Part shown: positions 1 through 7,137 of the stretch, piece after piece
Numbering within the stretch: the stretch's first letter is position 1
How the letters are laid out: each line of letters starts with the position of its first letter
Origin: CAYSSG01 sp964433635
Lineage (GTDB): Bacteria; Atribacterota; Phoenicimicrobiia; Phoenicimicrobiales; Stramentimicrobiaceae
NCBI GenBank assembly: GCA_964433635.1
Contig: CAYSSG010000041.1
Location: 1 to 15,567 of the forward strand
DNA length: 15,567 nucleotides
Direction of reading: 5' to 3'
Translations under genes and position numbers: made by a program
Notes under the pieces: model-generated
Database searches by the model: none
What the model was told of the DNA's origin: nothing
What the model saw: only the letters and a program-made list of their open reading frames with translations

Positions 1-30
1 TCACCCGAAGTATCTTTGGAAAGAAGAATG

Positions 31-52
31 GGTCAAAGGACCGTCCCCTGAC
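31..52. repeat. REP-like imperfect palindrome after SIMPL gene
   Basis: Arms GTCAAAGGAC (32-41) and GTCCCCTGAC (43-52) flank a single C. They pair in 8 of 10 positions (outer GTCA/TGAC, inner GGAC/GTCC, two central mismatches). The element ends exactly where the stop codon of the minus-strand SIMPL gene begins. From memory, closely related strings (GGTCAAAGGACCGTCCCC and variants) recur as dispersed copies in many clostridial and related genomes, often near REP-associated Y1 transposases; no transposase is in view. It could also fold in the 3' end of the SIMPL mRNA, but no T-run follows on that strand, so I do not call it an intrinsic terminator. Confidence 0.5.
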
Positions 53-796
53 TTAGTCTGATAAAAGGGAGAATTCGGCTATGACCATCGCCCTGATTGT
101 TACTTCACCCGGTGTGACAGGTGTCGGTTCGGCACTAAAAGCCATCTCCCTCTGCATTGTACTCTGCTGTAACCGGAAAGGGGCATAATCAGTTCTTTCT
201 TCACGGATGCTGGAAAGTTTATCGATGTGCTCATGAATGCTTTCGGCAATGGCATTCGCTTTACGAAAGGCCTGTTGGGTAGCCATCGCCAGTACCTGGA
301 TCATCAGATCCTGAGGTTCTTCAAGTTCAAAGTTAATGTAGTTTATATAATTTGCTCCTGCCTTAACGGCAATATCAATGAGTTCTCCGATGGTTTCCAG
401 CTGAGTAGTGGATATGATAATTTCATTGGTTGCCTGATAATATATCTGTTCATCTTCAATATCCGATGGCTCCTTTTGCCAGTTGCGATAACTGTTCAGC
501 CGGTAGGAACTGGTTTGCAGATGATCTTCAGACAGGCCAAAAGTCAATAAAGATGCCAGCACGGTGTTCGCCAGTCTGGCATTCTCTGTGACCGCATCTT
601 CTGCCGAGAGACTGCGTGTTTCAATCGCCACACTGATCTTAGCCAGATCAGGTTGGGCTGTTAATTCTGCCTCTCCATATGTTTGCACGATTCTCTGTGA
701 TTCCGGATTTGCAGCAATGACCTGAATCTCCCAACATACACTCAGTATTAAGACAAACATCAAAAATATTTTTAATTTGGTATCTCTTCCAGTCAT
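53..796 (-). CDS. exported SIMPL-domain (DUF541) protein
   Basis: This 247-residue protein has an N-terminal signal peptide (charged TGRDTKLK, hydrophobic core about residues 9-28, likely cleavage near VIAA-NPES). A SIMPL/DUF541 domain fills the rest. Family hallmarks are the opening strand with GEAELTAQPDLAKISVAIET (residues 41-60), the helix AEDAVTENARLANTVLASL, the central YxATNEIIIST segment and the closing TPGEVTIRAMVIAEFSL. Family members are periplasmic or surface proteins of poorly defined function, named after an interactor of mouse pelle-like kinase; bacterial members form oligomeric rings. The ATG at 796 has a GGGAGG-type ribosome site 9 nt upstream. The gene stands alone, divergent from the next gene. 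Family assignment is firm; no role can be deduced here. Confidence 0.88.
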   Translation of the reverse strand: MTGRDTKLKIFLMFVLILSVCWEIQVIAANPESQRIVQTYGEAELTAQPDLAKISVAIETRSLSAEDAVTENARLANTVLASLLTFGLSEDHLQTSSYRLNSYRNWQKEPSDIEDEQIYYQATNEIIISTTQLETIGELIDIAVKAGANYINYINFELEEPQDLMIQVLAMATQQAFRKANAIAESIHEHIDKLSSIREERTDYAPFRLQQSTMQREMAFSAEPTPVTPGEVTIRAMVIAEFSLLSD

Positions 797-853
797 GATT
801 CAGAGCCTCCCTGTAATTGGTTTTATTTTTAACAGGATGGATAATATAAAAGT

Positions 854-944
854 GTAAATATCTTTAAATTTACCTCAAAGTTATCATATTGACCGATAAA
901 TGTAAATATTAATTTTTTAGTGGAAATAAAGTACAGATATGTAC
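854..944. promoter_or_regulatory. intergenic repeats between SIMPL gene and small ORF
   Basis: The intergenic stretch 797-1067 is very AT-rich and holds several short symmetric elements. GTAAAT (854-859) faces ATTTAC (868-873). TGTAAATAT occurs twice, at 853-861 and 901-909. GTACA-GATA-TGTAC (931-944) is a perfect 5-bp inverted repeat. No clear -35/-10 pair was seen for the minus-strand SIMPL gene. These could be regulator sites, but such words arise easily by chance in AT-rich DNA. Confidence 0.2.
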
Positions 945-988
945 CCGTTTTTCATCCCCACCGGGACCAATGCTTATACTTATTCATA

Positions 989-1017
989 TTGACAGAAAAC
1001 TAAAAAATAGATAAGAT
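989..1017 (+). promoter_or_regulatory. sigma-A promoter before the 70-codon secreted ORF
   Basis: A consensus TTGACA (989-994), a 17-nt spacer and TAAGAT (1012-1017) form a strong housekeeping-type promoter. The expected transcript start is near 1024, about 45 nt before the signal-peptide ORF at 1068. It may also feed the liv operon, since no terminator is visible between 1280 and 1512. Confidence 0.65.
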
Positions 1018-1067
1018 ATGATTACATTATATATATAAAATATATATAAAATAAGGATGTTCAGAGA

Positions 1068-1280
1068 ATAAAAAAACTAAAAATTGTACTGTCAATTGTA
1101 TTTTTTGCGGTTCTTATCGCGTCTGTCGTTTCTGTTACGGGAGCACAAGAGAAAAAGCTCTACTTTCCTCTCATCTCAAAAGAGTTCCAACAACAATCCT
1201 GGCAGGCAGTTAAGGTTATTATAAAAGATAGCCTGATAATCTATTACTATTTGCCTTCAGAATTGCAAAGTGAAATCTAA
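1068..1280 (+). CDS. small secreted ORF with ATA start; possible start-lost pseudogene
   Basis: The frame from 1068 reads (I/M)KKLKIVLSIVFFAVLIASV, continuing VSVTGAQEKKLYFPL and ending ...LPSELQSEI with TAA at 1278-1280: 70 codons. The first 27 residues are a textbook signal peptide (KK-L-K, hydrophobic core, TGAQ cleavage region), exactly where a start codon would be expected, yet the codon is ATA and no in-frame ATG, GTG or TTG sits at the right place. An AAGG (1053-1056) lies 11 nt upstream and a consensus promoter about 50 nt upstream. An ATG at 1057 is out of frame by one base. The mature part (about 43 residues) is not recognised; it could be a truncated exported protein. Either ATA is used, the start was lost by point mutation or a 1-nt deletion, or there is a sequencing error. 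Confidence 0.4.
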   Translation: MKKLKIVLSIVFFAVLIASVVSVTGAQEKKLYFPLISKEFQQQSWQAVKVIIKDSLIIYYYLPSELQSEI

Positions 1281-1511
1281 AATGACAAGGATAGCCGATG
1301 AATGATGCGCTGCTACAAATGGAGGGAATCTGTAAATCATTTTCCAATGCTTTGCATATTTGAATCATGAGTTAAGAAGCGAAGGGGGGTGTTCATGATC
1401 CAAAAAACGGTAGATTGTGTAAGTAACCATGATTTTGTAGCCTGATTTTTGACTGAAAAATATGAATAAAAATTTTTACAAAAATGAACAAGAATAAAGG
1501 AGATAAGAAAA
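1281..1511 (+). promoter_or_regulatory. livK leader region with possible short leader ORF
   Basis: This 231-nt gap precedes livK. A 16-codon ORF (1395-1445, MIQKTVDCVSNHDFVA) follows a purine-rich AAGGGGGGTG stretch (1382-1391) with suitable spacing, so it could be translated. Four of its residues are Ile or Val, which is suggestive for a branched-chain transporter leader, but no antiterminator/terminator pair follows. A TTGACT at 1449-1454 has no convincing -10 partner. The livK ribosome site AAAGGAG lies at 1496-1502. Confidence 0.2.
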
Positions 1512-2672
1512 ATGAATTTTTTAAGAAGAGCCGGTGTTACCTTACTTCTCATTTCCCTGATTTTAGGTTTTAGTGTACCAGGTGTATTTGCTGCCGAAAC
1601 GATTAAAATTGGATACCTGGCTGCGCTTACCGGAGACTGGGCTGCCTATGGACAGACAGAAGAAAAGGCTGCCCTGTTAGCTTTAGATGAAATCAATGCC
1701 CAGGGTGGCGTTCTTGGCAAGCAGCTGGAGTTAGTCGTTTATGATTTTCGTACCAGGGCAGAGGATGCCGTAAATGCAGTTCGCCGCATGATCGAAGAAG
1801 ACAAGGTTGTTGCGATTGTAGGCGCTAACGGCAGCGGTATCAATATTGCTACAGCACCCATCGTGAATAGGCTCAAAGTTCCTCAGCTGGGGACCGTATC
1901 TACGAATCCGAATGTTACAGTTGATCCCAATGGGAAGGTATATCCCTATTCTTTCCGGGTATGTTTTACCGATCCCTACCAGGGAAAGCTGATAGCCTAT
2001 TTCTCTGCTAAAGAACTGAACAAAATGAATGCCGCTATCCTTTACGATATTGGAAGTGATTATTCCCATGGGCTTCGTGAATTCTTCATTGACAGTTACC
2101 AGGAATATGGCGGGAATATCGTAGCAGATCTGGCCTTCCGTGCTGGAACAGATGTTGACTTTCGTGCCCAGCTTACCGAGATCCGTGACAAGAAAGCCGA
2201 TGTCCTCATGCTTCCCAATATGGGTAAGGAAATGGCTCTCATTATGAAGCAGGCGCGTGAATTGGGCATGGATGATATCGTATTTGTCGGTGGAGACGGT
2301 TATGCTGAATTTATGTGGGAGATTTCCGGTGATGCAATGGAAGAATCCTACTGGATAAACCATGTTGCTCCGGAAGATCCTGCCATGGCACCTTTCTTTG
2401 CTGCTTATAAGGAAAAGTACAATGATGAGTGTAAGGAGTTTGTAAACGGAATACTCGCCTACGATGGTATCTATCTGATGGTTGATGCTATCAGACGTGC
2501 AGGTTCTGAAGATTCTACCCTGATTGCGAATGCACTTGCTGCCAGTGAGAATGTACAGCTTCATCATGCCGTCATTACGATGGATGAATTTCATAATCCC
2601 AAGGACAAAGACGGAATTGTACTGATCGCTAAAGACGGAAGAGGACAGTTTTTCAAAAAACTTCAACCTTAG
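1512..2672 (+). CDS. livK: branched-chain amino acid ABC transporter substrate-binding protein
   Basis: This 386-residue type I periplasmic binding protein (Peripla_BP_6, LivJ/LivK family) captures extracytoplasmic branched-chain or related amino acids for the LivHMGF transporter encoded directly downstream. The signal peptide is residues 1-28 (MNFLRRAG, hydrophobic core, PGVFAAE). The mature protein opens with the family's TIKIGYLAALTGDWAAYGQ segment. It goes on through DEINAQGGVLGKQLELVVYD and the IVGANGSG and LGTVSTNP ligand-lobe loops (family pattern). There is no lipobox cysteine, so the protein should be soluble in a periplasm. The ATG has an AAAGGAG site 9 nt upstream. A strong terminator follows the gene, so it is likely made in excess over the permease. 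The exact ligand cannot be read from sequence. Confidence 0.93.
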   Translation: MNFLRRAGVTLLLISLILGFSVPGVFAAETIKIGYLAALTGDWAAYGQTEEKAALLALDEINAQGGVLGKQLELVVYDFRTRAEDAVNAVRRMIEEDKVVAIVGANGSGINIATAPIVNRLKVPQLGTVSTNPNVTVDPNGKVYPYSFRVCFTDPYQGKLIAYFSAKELNKMNAAILYDIGSDYSHGLREFFIDSYQEYGGNIVADLAFRAGTDVDFRAQLTEIRDKKADVLMLPNMGKEMALIMKQARELGMDDIVFVGGDGYAEFMWEISGDAMEESYWINHVAPEDPAMAPFFAAYKEKYNDECKEFVNGILAYDGIYLMVDAIRRAGSEDSTLIANALAASENVQLHHAVITMDEFHNPKDKDGIVLIAKDGRGQFFKKLQP

Positions 2673-2714
2673 TTTACCTTATTACCTTATGTGTTAGAGA
2701 TGAATTATCCAGGA

Positions 2715-2749
2715 CGGGCACGAATGGATGGTTCGTGCCCGTTTTTTTT
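2715..2749 (+). terminator. intrinsic terminator between livK and livH
   Basis: A perfect 10-bp stem CGGGCACGAA (2715-2724) / TTCGTGCCCG (2732-2741) with a 7-nt loop is followed by eight T (2742-2749). This is a classic Rho-independent terminator, placed between the binding protein gene and the first permease gene. Partial readthrough would give high binding protein and lower membrane component expression, a known pattern in ABC operons. Its position argues against the longest livH reading frame, whose first 26 codons would span the hairpin. Confidence 0.93.
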
Positions 2750-2768
2750 GCAGAAAGAGGTGAGGTGT

Positions 2769-3650
2769 TTGGATATTCTAGTACAGCAGATCATCAACGG
2801 ATTATCCCTTGGATCGGTCTATGCGCTTATTGCTGTCGGTTACTCGCTGGTGTATTCGATTCTCATGTTCTCTAATTTTGCCCATGGCGGTTTTCTTGTT
2901 ATAGGGGGCTATCTTTGTTATTTTGCACTTAAAAACATGGGAACCGGAATATTGATAGCCGGATTTCTCTCTCTGCTTGGTGCAGGTTTTGCGGCCGTTT
3001 TAACCGAAAGAATGGCTTATAAACCTATCAGGGAGAATACCAACAATACCCTTTATTTATTGATTGCCTCTATGGGTATGAGTATTGTGATAGAAAATAT
3101 ATTTGTTGTTACCATTGGTGGAAGATTCCGTGCATTACCGGCTATTATACCTACCCAACCGGTTCATCTTTTTGGTCTGGCCACCACAAGTGCCTTTGAC
3201 CTGATTTCCTTGATAGCAGCTGGCGTCTTTCTGGGTATATTACAGATTATACTGGTAAAAACTAAATGGGGATTAGCTATCAGAGCTGCTGCTTATAATT
3301 TAAGAATAGCCGGTTTGATGGGAGTGAATGTTAATCTTCTCATTTCAATTACCTTCTTTATTGCCGGAACACTGGCTGCAGTCGGAGGAATTTTTCTTGC
3401 GGTCAGATATACCCTGTATCCCCAATTGGGGGCAATTACCATCAAGGCTTTTGTGGCAGCAGTCATCGGAGGGCTGGGATCTCTTCCGGGAGCAGTGGTT
3501 GGCAGTATACTGTTAGGCCTGGCAGAGATGCTCACCTCAGGTTTCATTTCCAGCCAGTTACGGGATCTGGTCGTTTTTTTCTTTCTGGTTCTTACTCTGC
3601 TTTTCCGTCCCCAGGGCCTGTTCGGGAAAAACATCAGCGAGAAAGTGTAA
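2769..3650 (+). CDS. livH: branched-chain amino acid ABC transporter permease LivH
   Basis: This 293-residue integral membrane subunit of the LivKHMGF importer belongs to the BPD_transp_2 family. I start it at TTG 2769 (MDILVQQIINGLSLGSVYAL), preceded by AAGAGGTGAGG (2755-2765). That start fits the family's usual N-terminus and length. The frame is open upstream to an ATG-less start near 2691, but that would translate through the terminator and add non-homologous residues. Hydrophobic segments run throughout. Typical motifs are GYSLVYSI, FAHGGFLVIGGY, the AVIGGLGSLPGAVVGSILLGL loop that contacts the ATPase, and the C-terminal LLFRPQGLFG. It is followed by livM after 12 nt. Use of TTG may further lower translation relative to livK. 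Confidence 0.9.
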   Translation: MDILVQQIINGLSLGSVYALIAVGYSLVYSILMFSNFAHGGFLVIGGYLCYFALKNMGTGILIAGFLSLLGAGFAAVLTERMAYKPIRENTNNTLYLLIASMGMSIVIENIFVVTIGGRFRALPAIIPTQPVHLFGLATTSAFDLISLIAAGVFLGILQIILVKTKWGLAIRAAAYNLRIAGLMGVNVNLLISITFFIAGTLAAVGGIFLAVRYTLYPQLGAITIKAFVAAVIGGLGSLPGAVVGSILLGLAEMLTSGFISSQLRDLVVFFFLVLTLLFRPQGLFGKNISEKV

Positions 3651-3662
3651 GGAGGCGCATTC

Positions 3663-4550
3663 ATGTCTGTTTATACCGAAGGTATTATTGTTCTGCTCTG
3701 CATCAATGCTATCGCAGCAATGGGAGTTTCTTTACTTACGGGCTTTACCGGAATTTTCAGTCTGGGACATGCAGGATATATGGCTGCAGGAGCCTATGCA
3801 GCGGCCATCCTTACATTCCACTATCATGTTCACTTTAGTATAGCTATAATTGCAGGGGGGATTATGGCTGCCACGCTGGCTTATATTATCGGTGTCCCTA
3901 CCCTTAAACTGGTAGGAGATTATTATGCGATTGCTTCCATTGGTCTTGGTGAAGCAATCAGGCTCATTCTGGAGAATGGCGGTACAATTACCCGGGGGGC
4001 CAGAGGATACCCCGGAATACCACCCTATACCACGCTGGCAGTCGCTTTTTGTTTCTTTATTATTATGGCTTTTTTCATGTTTAATTTAATCAATGGTCGA
4101 TTTGGAAGGGCTTTTAAAGCTTGCCGCGATGACTATATCGCTGCCTCCCTGCTGGGGTATAATACGGCAAAGTACCGTATTCTGAGCCTGGTATTATCTG
4201 CTTTCTACTGCGGAATATCGGGAGCGTTACTGGCTGGATTTCTGTCATTCATTCAACCCATTATGTTTGATATGATGAAATCTACAGAACTTACTTCAGT
4301 CGTTGTCTTTGGAGGGCTAGGTTCTATGTCCGGGACCCTGCTGGGAGTGGTAGTCATCACATTGGTCACTGAACTTTTTCGTCCCATCTCCCAATACCGG
4401 ATGTTAATCTATGGTGCAATTCTGGTCATCATCATGGTTATCCGGCCGGAAGGGATTATGGGACAGTATGAATTTGGGCCTAATATGTTCAAGGCAATAA
4501 AAGGAAAACTAATGGGAAATCATTTTTCAGAAGATGGCGGGAAACGATAA
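3663..4550 (+). CDS. livM: branched-chain amino acid ABC transporter permease LivM
   Basis: This 295-residue membrane subunit partners LivH to form the translocation path. Family motifs are LLTGFTGIFSLGHAGYMAAG near residues 24-43, the GVPTLKLVGDYYAIASIGLGEAIRLI core, the coupling-loop segment FGRAFKACRDDYIAASLLGYN, VVFGGLGSMSGTLLGVVVIT, and the C-terminal IRPEGIMG. It lacks the long N-terminal extension seen in E. coli LivM, as is common in other phyla. The ribosome site AAGGAGG sits just after the livH stop with good spacing to ATG 3663. The stop codon TAA shares its last base with the livG start, so the two are translationally coupled. Confidence 0.92.
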   Translation: MSVYTEGIIVLLCINAIAAMGVSLLTGFTGIFSLGHAGYMAAGAYAAAILTFHYHVHFSIAIIAGGIMAATLAYIIGVPTLKLVGDYYAIASIGLGEAIRLILENGGTITRGARGYPGIPPYTTLAVAFCFFIIMAFFMFNLINGRFGRAFKACRDDYIAASLLGYNTAKYRILSLVLSAFYCGISGALLAGFLSFIQPIMFDMMKSTELTSVVVFGGLGSMSGTLLGVVVITLVTELFRPISQYRMLIYGAILVIIMVIRPEGIMGQYEFGPNMFKAIKGKLMGNHFSEDGGKR

Positions 4551-5341
4551 TGGCTGAAATAGCTGATAATAATATTCTGAGATTGGACCATCTGACTAAA
4601 TATTTTGGAGGAGTTCCGGCTGTGAATGATATCAGCTTTTCTATTCAGGAAGGAGAGTTGGTCGGACTGATCGGTCCAAACGGTGCCGGTAAAACAACTG
4701 TTTTTAATCTTATTACCGGGGTATACCCTGCAGATAGCGGAAGCATTTATTTTCGAGGTGAGGAAACCACCTCTCTGAAAACCTATGAGGTTATTGGCAA
4801 AAGTATGGCTAGAACTTTCCAGAATCTTAGGCTTTTTCCCCATTCTACAGCACTGGAAAATGTAATGGTGGCCATGCAGCAACACCATTCTTACTCCTTT
4901 GGAGAGGCAGTAACGCATTTAGGCAGCTGGAGAAAGAAGGAAAGAGAGATTCAGTCTAAAAGTATGGATATTCTATCCAGAGTAGGATTGGCACAGAGAG
5001 CTTATCAGAAAGCCAGAACACTTCCTTATGGAATGCAACGCAGACTGGAGATTGCCAGAGCTCTGGCTCTGGAACCAAAATTTTTATTTCTGGATGAGCC
5101 TGCTGCCGGGATGAATCCGGAAGAGGTCAATGAACTTAACTCTCTCATTATTGAAATTCACAGAGAGTTAAAATTTACCATACTGGTGATTGAGCATCAT
5201 ATGGATTTGGTTATGGAGATATGTCCACATATTATCTGTATGAATTTCGGAATTAAAATTGCCGAAGGCAATCCCCTTGAAATCCAATGCCATCCTGAAG
5301 TTCTAAAAGCATATCTGGGGGAGGAGGTGGATGAGTGGTGA
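4550..5341 (+). CDS. livG: branched-chain amino acid ABC transporter ATP-binding protein LivG
   Basis: This 263-residue cytoplasmic ATPase powers the importer together with LivF. Seen in order: Walker A GPNGAGKT (residues 42-49), Q-loop glutamine in ARTFQN (about 91), the LivG-type signature LPYGMQRRLEIARALA (158-173) replacing canonical LSGGQ, Walker B FLFLDEP (178-184, catalytic E183), and the H-loop histidine in IEHHMD (H216). The C-terminus IAEGNP...AYLGEE is the family's regulatory tail. It overlaps livM by 1 nt and livF by several nt. All catalytic residues are intact. Confidence 0.93.
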   Translation: MAEIADNNILRLDHLTKYFGGVPAVNDISFSIQEGELVGLIGPNGAGKTTVFNLITGVYPADSGSIYFRGEETTSLKTYEVIGKSMARTFQNLRLFPHSTALENVMVAMQQHHSYSFGEAVTHLGSWRKKEREIQSKSMDILSRVGLAQRAYQKARTLPYGMQRRLEIARALALEPKFLFLDEPAAGMNPEEVNELNSLIIEIHRELKFTILVIEHHMDLVMEICPHIICMNFGIKIAEGNPLEIQCHPEVLKAYLGEEVDEW

Positions 5342-6084
5342 TGACACAGAAGCCTATCCTGGAAATCAAAGACCTTCATGTAAGTTATGGTGCCATCAAA
5401 GCGCTGAAGGGAATCTCTCTTTATATCGGAGAAGGGGAGATTGTCAGTGTGATTGGTTCAAACGGGGCAGGTAAGTCAACGCTCATGCAGACCATTATGG
5501 GGATGGTTCCCCGGGATAGTGGTGAGATTTTTCTGAGAAATGAACCCCTTGCCAGAAGAAGTTATCAGGTCATTAACCAGGGCATTACCCTTACTCCTGA
5601 AGGAAGACAGGTGTTTGCTCCGCTTACTGTCTATGAAAACCTGATGATGGGTGCATTTTCGAGGAGAGACAGGGATAAGCTTGAAGAAGATATGAACTGG
5701 GTATTCTCTCTTTTCCCCATACTGAAAGAACGGCATAAGCAGTATGCGGGAACTCTCTCTGGTGGAGAACAACAGATGCTTGCCATAGCCAGATCCCTGA
5801 TGTCCAGACCAAAGGTCCTCCTGCTGGATGAACCCTCTTTGGGATTGGCGCCAATCATTATTAAAAGTATTTTCAAAGAACTGAAAAGAATTAATTCCGA
5901 AGGAGTTACCATCTTTCTGGTAGAACAGAATGCCAGGCAGGCGTTAAAACTGTCCAACAGGGGATATGTACTTCAGACCGGTGAGATTATTCTTCAGGGC
6001 GATTCCAAAGCGTTATTAGCTAATCCTGATGTGGAAGCAGCCTATCTGGGTACTTTAAGAAAGAGGTTTTTATCGCATGATTGA
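5335..6084 (+). CDS. livF: branched-chain amino acid ABC transporter ATP-binding protein LivF
   Basis: This 249-residue second ATPase of the Liv importer carries Walker A GSNGAGKST (41-49), the family's EGRQVFAPLTVYENL segment (89-103), signature LSGGEQQ (141-147), Walker B VLLLDEP (161-167), and EQNA where other ABC ATPases have the H-loop His, normal for LivF. Three starts are possible in frame: GTG 5335, GTG 5338 and ATG 5341. AGGAGGT (5322-5328) is 6 nt from GTG 5335 but 12 nt from the ATG. I therefore take 5335, though the ATG (TGATG-type overlap with the livG stop) cannot be excluded; the difference is two residues. Confidence 0.92.
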   Translation: MVMTQKPILEIKDLHVSYGAIKALKGISLYIGEGEIVSVIGSNGAGKSTLMQTIMGMVPRDSGEIFLRNEPLARRSYQVINQGITLTPEGRQVFAPLTVYENLMMGAFSRRDRDKLEEDMNWVFSLFPILKERHKQYAGTLSGGEQQMLAIARSLMSRPKVLLLDEPSLGLAPIIIKSIFKELKRINSEGVTIFLVEQNARQALKLSNRGYVLQTGEIILQGDSKALLANPDVEAAYLGTLRKRFLSHD

Positions 6085-6152
6085 CTGCAGGAATATGTTT
6101 AAAATCATATAAATCTGTTATAAAAAAATGAAATAGAATCGAAAGGATTCAT

Positions 6153-7094
6153 ATGTCCAAAACTATAAAAAGTGTGTGTATCTATGGAATAGGTGGTGTT
6201 GGTGGATATTTTGGCGGCAGAATAGCGAATGTCCTTAACAAGGGCAACTACAACATGGAGGTATATTTTATTGGCCGGGGGGAACATTTAACAGTAATAC
6301 AGCAGCAGGGATTGCAGGTGATAACAGATAGCGAAGTATTTCGTTGTTTTCCCAATCTTGCTACCGACAGTATTCGACATATTCCCATGCCGGATTTATA
6401 TCTGCTTTGTGTAAAGGGGTACGACTTGGAAAATGCCGCAAACTCCATTGCCAGAAATAGTAATGCCAATACAATCATTCTTCCCCTGCTTAATGGAGTT
6501 GATATCTATGAACGAATCAGGACGCATATACAGAAATCCATTATATTCCCCGCTGCTGTTTATGTTTCTGCCAGCATTGAAAAGCCCGGTACAGTCAGAC
6601 AAAAAGGGCCTGCAGGTCGTATTGTGTTTGGGCAAGACCCGCAATATCAGAGACATAACTATCAATCTATCTCTGAATTCTTTGAAAAAATGGGAATTAG
6701 CGCTGCCTGGTTTGATAATCCTTATCCGGCAATATGGGAAAAGTATGTTTTTATATCCGCATTCAGCCTGATTACTGCTTATTCAGAAAAGACAACCGGA
6801 GCAGTGCTTGCAGATGATAAGCTGAAAAAGATGACGGAAAAAATCATTAGAGAAGTCCTTTCAATCGGGAAAGCAAAAGGTATTAAATTCAAAGAAGATA
6901 TAGAAGAGAAAACATTCCAAATAGCCCGGAATTTTCCGTATGAGACTAAAACCTCCTTTCAAAGGGATTTTGAAAAAGGAAACAAAAGAGATGAAAGAGA
7001 CATTTTCGGGGGTACTCTAATCCGAATGGCGGCTGAGCATGGTATTTCCATTCCTACCATTAAAGAAGTATATGAAGAATTAACAGGACGATAG
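6153..7094 (+). CDS. ApbA/PanE-family ketoacid reductase (2-dehydropantoate 2-reductase-like)
   Basis: This 313-residue NAD(P)-dependent reductase has an N-terminal Rossmann fold with GIGGVGG (residues 12-18), then CVKGYD (K88) and LLNGVD (N114), equivalent to the conserved nucleotide/substrate region around N98 of E. coli PanE. In the C-terminal helical domain, K197 (WEKYVF) matches catalytic K176 and E281 (DERD) matches E256. However, the two pantoate-contacting asparagines N180 and N184 of E. coli align with I201 and S205. The chemistry is therefore probably kept while the 2-ketoacid bound may not be ketopantoate. The GAAAGGA ribosome site is within a small GAATC-GAAAG-GATTC hairpin (6136-6150). 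It follows livF by 68 nt with no terminator seen, so it may be the last gene of the liv operon. Confidence 0.82.
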   Translation: MSKTIKSVCIYGIGGVGGYFGGRIANVLNKGNYNMEVYFIGRGEHLTVIQQQGLQVITDSEVFRCFPNLATDSIRHIPMPDLYLLCVKGYDLENAANSIARNSNANTIILPLLNGVDIYERIRTHIQKSIIFPAAVYVSASIEKPGTVRQKGPAGRIVFGQDPQYQRHNYQSISEFFEKMGISAAWFDNPYPAIWEKYVFISAFSLITAYSEKTTGAVLADDKLKKMTEKIIREVLSIGKAKGIKFKEDIEEKTFQIARNFPYETKTSFQRDFEKGNKRDERDIFGGTLIRMAAEHGISIPTIKEVYEELTGR

Positions 7095-7098
7095 AATC

Positions 7099-7120
7099 GT
7101 TGATGACTTCCGTCAGCAAC
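7099..7120. other. hairpin between convergent genes
   Basis: GTTGATGAC (7099-7107) and GTCAGCAAC (7112-7120) pair in 8 of 9 positions around a TTCC loop, in the 43-nt gap between the convergent reductase and B3/4 genes. No T-run follows on either strand, so it is at best a weak or factor-assisted bidirectional terminator. Confidence 0.3.
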
Positions 7121-7137
7121 TGATAGAGAAGTATGAT

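Noticed and set aside
227..550. 107-codon plus-strand frame
   Set aside because: It lies wholly inside the SIMPL gene on the other strand, has no ribosome site, and its translation is low-quality Phe/Ile/Cys-rich sequence.
1281..1511. Riboswitch or T-box in the livK leader
   Set aside because: I could not find a T-box sequence, specifier stem or terminator/antiterminator pair.
1731..2666. 311-codon minus-strand frame
   Set aside because: Long, but antisense to the whole of livK, whose family match is certain; the translation shows no domain and no ribosome site.
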